The notes under the pieces were generated by a model, which saw only the letters and a program-made list of their open reading frames with translations, did not search any database and was not told the DNA's origin. A program made the position numbers and the translations under genes. A stretch of 64,000 nt of DNA from Streptomyces sp. NBC_01306 (GTDB lineage Bacteria > Actinomycetota > Actinomycetes > Streptomycetales > Streptomycetaceae), in assembly GCF_026340465.1 (NCBI RefSeq), contig NZ_JAPEPC010000001.1, positions 2,421,501 through 2,485,500 on the forward strand, written 5' to 3'. Below are positions 60,016 through 64,000 of the stretch, piece after piece. Numbering within the stretch: position 1 is the stretch's first letter; each line of letters starts with the position of its first letter.

Positions 60016-60280
60016 CTCGGTCACGGCAACGGAGCGGGTCCGGCACGACGGCGGAGGGCATCCGGTACGGCGACGGAGGGGGTCCGGCACGACGGCGGAG
60101 GGCATCCGGTACGGCGACGGAGAGGGTCCGGTACGGCGGCGGAGGGCATCCCTCACGACGGCCGAGCGGGTCCGGTACGGCGGCCGGGCGCATCCGGTAC
60201 GGCGACGGAAAGCGGCCGGGCACGGTAGCGGAATGAGTCCGGCACAGTGGCGGAATGAGTCCCGCACGACGGCCGAGCGG
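60016..60280. repeat. Twelve-copy 22-bp tandem array
   Basis: Units of 22 bases (one of 23) begin at 60016, 60038, 60060, 60082, 60104, 60126, 60148, 60170, 60192, 60214, 60237 and 60259. Two types alternate (GTCCGGCACGACGGCGGAG and ATCCGGTACGGCGACGGAG cores), giving a 44-base higher-order repeat. 22 bases is not a multiple of three, so it is not a protein repeat. Confidence 0.9.
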
Positions 60281-60319
60281 ACTGATCACAGCGGCGGAGC
60301 CGGTTCCGGTGAGCGTCCG

Positions 60320-61387
60320 TCAGCTGTTCGCCACTGCCGCTGCCGCCGCGCCGTTCCTTCCGCCCGGTGAGGGCGAGGCCGGCAGGTTGAGCGTCGGCGA
60401 GGGCGAGGGGCCGGGCGACAGGGAGGGCGCGGGGGCGGGAGACGTGGCGGGGGCGGCAGGGGTGAGCGGGGACGAGGGCGTGAACGAGACCCGGTGGCCG
60501 TCGGAGTTGCCGGTGCCCAGCACCCGTCCGCAGAACTTCTCGACGTTCGCCGCGCCGCCGGCCTTCGACTCCAGGGCCCGTCTGCGCTCACCGTCGACCC
60601 GGCCCGCACGGTAGTCGCGGCAGGCCTCGGCCAGCTTGTGCAACACCCCGGCACCCAGGCGGTGACCGCCTTCGGACGGCGTCGGCCTGTGCTGGTTCCC
60701 GGCGCCGGACTCCCGCCCGGTGCCTCCGGCCCTCGTCCCGTGCGTGCTGCCCTCTCCGCTGCCGCTGTCCCCGCCGCTCGCGTCGCCGCCGGGCTCGCTC
60801 GCCGGGGGCGAGGTCCGCGGGTGGTGCTGTCCCGGGCCGGGTTTCCCGCTGCCGTGGCTGCTGCTGTCCGGCCCCGGCGAGGAGCTGGTGGGCGTATCGG
60901 AGGGAGTTCCGGAGATGAGCGGCCGCGGTGTCGCGGCGGATGACACGGACGAGGCGGGCATCGGTGCGCTGCGGCCGAAGGGCGAAGGCAGCATGCCGGT
61001 CCCCGCGGCGACCGCCACCCCGCTCAGCGCGCAGCCCGCCACCAGGGCGGCGACACTGAACCGCACCGGTCGGCACCAGCGGCCGCCGGCCGTTGCCGGG
61101 GACTGCGCCGGTTCCTGCGCCGGTTCCTGCGCCTTCGCCGTACGCCGCACCGGTCCGAGCGCGTCCGCGCCGCCGTCCCTGGCCAGCCGGAAGGCCTCCA
61201 ACGCGGCTTTCTCACCGGGGAGTTCATCGGTCCCGGCCCAGGAGGCCGCCGGAGCCGCACCGTCCAGCGCGGCGTGCAGCCGCGCGGCCTGCGCCCTCGC
61301 ATGATCGTCGACGGCACCGACAGGCCCACCGCTCAGCAATCGCTCAGCCGTGTCCTTGTCAAGCCATTCGCACCGCTCGTCGGCCAT
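60320..61387 (-). CDS. Single-pass membrane protein paired with an ECF sigma factor
   Basis: A 355-residue protein. The cytoplasmic N-terminus (1-110) begins MADERCEWLDKDTAERLLSG, one membrane helix lies near 118-136 (FSVAALVAGCALSGVAVAAG), and a long Ser/Pro/Gly-rich outer region follows, with one folded-looking patch, LAEACRDYRAGRVDGERRRA. Its ATG overlaps the sigma stop (TGATG) with AAGGA upstream, so it is coupled and may act as its anti-sigma factor, though no HxxxCxxC zinc motif is present. Confidence 0.82.
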   Translation of the reverse strand: MADERCEWLDKDTAERLLSGGPVGAVDDHARAQAARLHAALDGAAPAASWAGTDELPGEKAALEAFRLARDGGADALGPVRRTAKAQEPAQEPAQSPATAGGRWCRPVRFSVAALVAGCALSGVAVAAGTGMLPSPFGRSAPMPASSVSSAATPRPLISGTPSDTPTSSSPGPDSSSHGSGKPGPGQHHPRTSPPASEPGGDASGGDSGSGEGSTHGTRAGGTGRESGAGNQHRPTPSEGGHRLGAGVLHKLAEACRDYRAGRVDGERRRALESKAGGAANVEKFCGRVLGTGNSDGHRVSFTPSSPLTPAAPATSPAPAPSLSPGPSPSPTLNLPASPSPGGRNGAAAAAVANS

Positions 61388-62097
61388 CACATGTCCTTCT
61401 GCGTCCACGGACGCGAATGCGTCACACCGACCGCGTCTTTCGTCCCCTCGTGCGAGGAGCGCTGCGTGGGTACGGCGTCGAGTCCGTGCGGGCCCGCGTC
61501 GGGGCCCAGCAGTTCGGCCAGCTTCTTCAGCCCGCGATGCGCGGCGGTCCGCACCGCACCGGGCCGCTTGCCGAGCGCTCGCGCCGCGCTCTTCGCGTCC
61601 AGTCCCACGACGACCCGCAGCACCACCGCTTCGGCCTGGTCCTGCGGGAGCTGGGCGATGAGCCGCATCGTGCGTCCGGTGGCCAGGGCCTCGATGGCTT
61701 CTCCCGCGGTGTCCGAGTCGCCCGGCTCCGCCACCAGTTCGGACTCGTCGCCGCCGCCCGCGGGGCGCCTGCCCCGCATCCGTATGTGATCGAGCGCACG
61801 GTTACGGGCTATCCGGGCCGCCCAGCCGCGGAACCGGTCCGCGTCGCCGCTGAACCGCTGGAGGTCGCGGGCGATCTGGAGCCACGCCTCGGACGTGACG
61901 TCCTCGGCGTCCGGATCGCCCACCAGCGTCCGTACATACCCGAGCAGTCGCGGGTGCACCGCACGGTACACAGTCCGGAAGGCGTCCTCGTCCCCGTCCT
62001 GCGCCGCGAGCACCGCGGTGGTCAGCTCCGCGTCGTCCCCCAGCACTTCCTCAACCTGTCCTGCTGCACCGCTCCCCGCTGTGCAGCTGGTCGCCAC
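61387..62097 (-). CDS. ECF RNA polymerase sigma factor
   Basis: A 236-residue sigma factor. Region 2: AFRTVYRAVHPRLLGYVRTL, DAEDVTSEAWLQIARDLQRF, WAARIARNRALDHIRMRGRR; region 4: LIAQLPQDQAEAVVLRVVVG and AARALGKRPGAVRTAAHRGL. A 40-residue polar tail follows. GTG 62097. Its target regulon is unknown. Confidence 0.93.
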   Translation of the reverse strand: MATSCTAGSGAAGQVEEVLGDDAELTTAVLAAQDGDEDAFRTVYRAVHPRLLGYVRTLVGDPDAEDVTSEAWLQIARDLQRFSGDADRFRGWAARIARNRALDHIRMRGRRPAGGGDESELVAEPGDSDTAGEAIEALATGRTMRLIAQLPQDQAEAVVLRVVVGLDAKSAARALGKRPGAVRTAAHRGLKKLAELLGPDAGPHGLDAVPTQRSSHEGTKDAVGVTHSRPWTQKDM

Positions 62098-62412
62098 TGC
62101 CGCGCCGCTGTGCGCAATCCGTCACGCTACGGCCTGTGCCCGGCCCGCGTCCACGTCTTGTACGACCTGCGACAACGCGCTGACTCTGCGCGGTGTGACA
62201 GAAAACGCACGCCCGGCGCTGAGAGAGGTACGGGGCCGTACCGCGGCTCCGGCGGACGGCGACCGGGGCCTCTCCTGTGGGGGGTGGCGGCCCCGGTCGT
62301 CCTCCCGTCTTTTACCGCCTTGACCTGCGGTTATGTCGTGTACATAACATGAACGTGACCAACCACGTGACCAACGCGCCAGCCGGTTCATGTGAGCTTC
62401 CCCGAACCGACG

Positions 62413-62608
62413 CGCTGCGCCGTCCCCGAAGCCGGCTTGTGGGCCCCCTCGACTCGGCGCTTGCCGTACTGGAACATCGTGCAGCCCGGAGACTGGTGCC
62501 GTTCGTGACACCCGACAGGATGTTGTGGATATGGCGAACGGACTTGGCCCCCAGCGGCTTCCCCCTGTTCGATCCCCCCTTCAGGCAGTCTCCGCCGGGC
62601 TCGGCCAC
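62413..62608 (-). pseudogene. Fragment resembling a tyrosine-recombinase (phage integrase) gene
   Basis: The minus strand encodes KPLGAKSVRHIHNILSG (about 62508-62560), which closely resembles the stretch in actinobacterial phage-type integrases just before the catalytic domain. What follows (SRLRGRR) weakly resembles the next segment, and no catalytic R..H.R..Y region remains. I take it as a degraded remnant in the otherwise gene-free 62098-62806 stretch. Judged by eye; a search could overturn it. Confidence 0.4.
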
Positions 62609-62735
62609 CCAGGCGCCGTCGCGGACCTCGCCGCCGGGCTCGACGGCCGGCGTCCAGGCGCTTGGACCATGGGCGCCTTCAGCTGCTCCGACCTGAATAC
62701 ACCGCTGCGCGCTGACAAGCCCCTCGGTATGTGGT

Positions 62736-62769
62736 GAGGGCCCGACCGGTGCCTGCTGGTCGGGCCCTC
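62736..62769 (-). terminator. Terminator of the helicase operon
   Basis: A 12-bp perfect stem (62736-62747 with 62758-62769) and 10-base loop, 38 bases after the stop of the last operon gene. Confidence 0.85.
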
Positions 62770-62806
62770 GCTGTTGTTCTGGTGGCGGCTCGCGCCTGCC
62801 CCTCGG

Positions 62807-63118
62807 TCAGACGGCGGCAGGGGCGCCGAGCGTCGCGGAAGCCCGCTGGAACGGGGTGGGCGCGTGCTTGGGCGCGGCGGTGTGGGGGAGGCCGGGGCAG
62901 GTGAAGCCGAGCCGGGTCATGGCCCGGATGATTTCACCGGCGCTGAAATCGCGACGGTCCTGGCGTGTGATGACCTGCCCGACCTGCTTGATCGGGTAGG
63001 TGCGGCGGCCGATGATCACGGACTCGCCGATGACCTGTTCGGGCTTGACGCCCTTCATGGATTCCAGAACGCCGCTTTTGGTGAGGTCGAACGGGAACCG
63101 GGCGATGACACAGCGCAT
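62807..63118 (-). CDS. SCO5918-family protein
   Basis: A 103-residue protein of a small Streptomyces family usually found beside a DEAD-box helicase: MRCVIARFPFDLTKSGVLES, then KPEQVIGESVIIGRRTYPIK and QVITRQDRRDFSAGEIIRAM. The tail after residue 80 is variable. Function unknown; the context suggests RNA metabolism or cold response. 50 bases after the CBS gene, same direction. Confidence 0.85.
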   Translation of the reverse strand: MRCVIARFPFDLTKSGVLESMKGVKPEQVIGESVIIGRRTYPIKQVGQVITRQDRRDFSAGEIIRAMTRLGFTCPGLPHTAAPKHAPTPFQRASATLGAPAAV

Positions 63119-63168
63119 GATGCCTCACAGGGAGAAGGAAGAAGGGGACGGTGCGGCGGTGAAGCGGT

Positions 63169-63576
63169 TCAGCGAGCGAGGGCGAGGACGCCCGGCGCGC
63201 TGCCCTGCCCATCGACGACCGGCAGGGCGGCGGGCCGACGACCGCGCACTGCCTGCCTGGCTTCTTCGGCGATCGTGGTCACGGGTGAGGTGAACGGCCC
63301 GCGGTGGCCGAGCATGTCGCGCGGCTGGGCCCGGTCCGTGTCCGCGGAGCTGTCACGGACCGCAGCGAGCTGAGCCTGGGTGGCCTGTTGCGCGCACAGG
63401 CCGTCGTGGTCGCAGACGAGCAGGTGCCCGGCGCGGGCACTGGCCATGACGGGCAGGGCCACCTCGATGGTCATGTCGTCACCGGCCTGCGATCCAGCGG
63501 TGTCCGTGGCGTCGGCCACCGTCCCGTACACGGTTGCGGCGCTCGCAGGGCGGGGTTGCATCTGAACCAGTGCCAA
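63169..63576 (-). CDS. CBS-domain protein
   Basis: A 135-residue protein starting at TTG 63576, supported by AGGAGG 8 bases upstream. It holds a pair of CBS motifs: MTIEVALPVMASARAGHLLV with CDHDGLCAQQATQAQLAAVR, and FTSPVTTIAEEARQAVRGRR with ALPVVDGQGSAPGVLALAR. CBS pairs bind adenosine nucleotides and regulate partners. It lies between the helicase and the SCO5918-like gene, and may sense energy state for the helicase, by inference. Some CBS consensus positions are altered (Cys residues in the first repeat). Confidence 0.85.
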   Translation of the reverse strand: MALVQMQPRPASAATVYGTVADATDTAGSQAGDDMTIEVALPVMASARAGHLLVCDHDGLCAQQATQAQLAAVRDSSADTDRAQPRDMLGHRGPFTSPVTTIAEEARQAVRGRRPAALPVVDGQGSAPGVLALAR

Positions 63577-63665
63577 GATGTGCCTCCTGCAGAGATGGGC
63601 CAGTTTCCGGATCAAGGGTTCTAGGGCCTGTCGTCAAGGTGCCGCCTGCCGCGCGGCGTCTGGCC

Positions 63666-64000
63666 CTAGGCCGCCGCGTCGAAGGAGGACTGACGCACGG
63701 TGACACGCCGGGCAGCTGATGCGGGGCTGCGACGGCCGCGAGAGGCCGTGTTGCGGGTGCGCTCACGCCGTGCGGCCACCGGCGCGGTGATCGTCACGGG
63801 AATGCCCGAGGGTGTCCGGGCGCCGGTGATCCGGCTGAGTGCCTCTTCCCCGGAGCGGACCGGGGTGGTCTGGGGGACGATGCCTGCGGCTGCCATGAGC
63901 CGGGTCATGTCGCGGCGCTGGTTGGGGGTGACCAGGGTGACGACACTGCCGGACTCGCCGGCCCGCGCGGTACGGCCGCCCCGGTGGAGGTAGTCCTTGT
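63666..64000 (-). CDS. DEAD-box RNA helicase, C-terminal part (5' end off the right edge)
   Basis: The minus strand is open from the window edge to a stop at 63666, about 111 residues. It begins KDYLHRGGRTARAGESGSVV, which is helicase motif VI (H-R-x-G-R-x-x-R-x-G), so this is the end of the RecA-2 domain. A linker VVTLVTPNQRRDMTRLMAAA follows, then a basic tail (RRERTRNTASRGRRS) suited to RNA binding. It heads an operon with the CBS and SCO5918-like genes. Confidence 0.92.
   Translation of the reverse strand, partial: KDYLHRGGRTARAGESGSVVTLVTPNQRRDMTRLMAAAGIVPQTTPVRSGEEALSRITGARTPSGIPVTITAPVAARRERTRNTASRGRRSPASAARRVTVRQSSFDAAA

Noticed and set aside
60016..60280. CRISPR array
   Set aside because: Units follow each other without spacers of unique sequence and no cas genes are present; it is a plain tandem repeat.
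62513..62740. Small plus-strand gene at 62525-62737
   Set aside because: Product has no recognisable domain, no good ribosome site, and the region is better explained as decayed integrase DNA on the other strand.
1..64000. tRNA, rRNA, riboswitch or intact transposon
   Set aside because: I looked for cloverleaf-like stems with CCA-type ends, conserved rRNA words, and inverted repeats flanking transposase motifs, and found none I could support by eye.

Overview
The DNA is about 70% GC, codes densely on both strands, uses GTG and TTG starts often, and carries typical actinomycete families (DUF397/XRE pairs, many sigma factors, PspC, VanZ, LmeA-like proteins). Gene content and order fit a Streptomyces chromosome core. 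The sigQ/afsQ1/afsQ2 locus, the nucleoside genes and the acylneuraminate cluster occur in an order I recall from the S. coelicolor SCO49xx-SCO48xx region; that comparison is from memory and was not computed. I see no rRNA, tRNA, CRISPR array, intact insertion sequence or prophage.

Layout. 1-7.5 kb: partial phosphotransferase, M20 amidohydrolase, two small membrane proteins, then deoC with two aldehyde-dehydrogenase genes, closed by a strong terminator. 7.6-12 kb: secreted protein, uridine-kinase-like protein, oxidoreductase, and an ATP-binding/DUF397/XRE regulatory set. 12.2-17.5 kb: sigQ diverging from afsQ1-afsQ2-lipoprotein, then VanZ, PspC and a secreted protein. 17.6-27.3 kb: add, an alpha/beta-hydrolase lacking its nucleophile, a LysR/MFS pair, an ECF sigma factor, a GNAT/glycosyltransferase/MFS cassette and a DUF4232 lipoprotein. 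27.4-35.1 kb (minus strand): STAS protein, deoA, cdd, and a BMP-type nucleoside ABC importer (two permeases, one double ATPase, lipoprotein). 35.1-37.4 kb: second M20 amidohydrolase and an LspA-like peptidase. 37.6-45 kb: a sulfatase island with an alpha/beta-hydrolase, two sulfatases, a formylglycine-generating enzyme and a PadR regulator arranged around a long palindrome. 45.1-53.6 kb: nonulosonic-acid (sialic acid/Kdn-type) surface polymer genes. 53.9-59.6 kb: membrane protein, TetR/FAD-monooxygenase pair with twin operators, LysE exporter, methylmalonyl-CoA-mutase-type large subunit. 59.6-64 kb: a G-rich and 22-bp-repeat region, an ECF sigma factor with a membrane partner, an integrase-like remnant, then a DEAD-box helicase operon running off the right edge.

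How it works together. Salvage and catabolism of nucleosides is the main metabolic theme: the BMP lipoprotein and ABC importer bring nucleosides in, add and cdd deaminate them, deoA phosphorolyses pyrimidine deoxynucleosides, and deoC plus aldehyde dehydrogenase take deoxyribose phosphate to central metabolism. Five near-identical palindromes (consensus TCTACGCGYGTAGA) lie upstream of deoC, add, deoA, the transporter operon and the BMP gene, so one unidentified regulator probably controls all of them. The second theme is the cell surface (nonulosonate polymer genes, AfsQ signalling). The most island-like part is the sulfatase locus: it carries its own activating enzyme and a PadR regulator, with PadR-type sites at two promoters.
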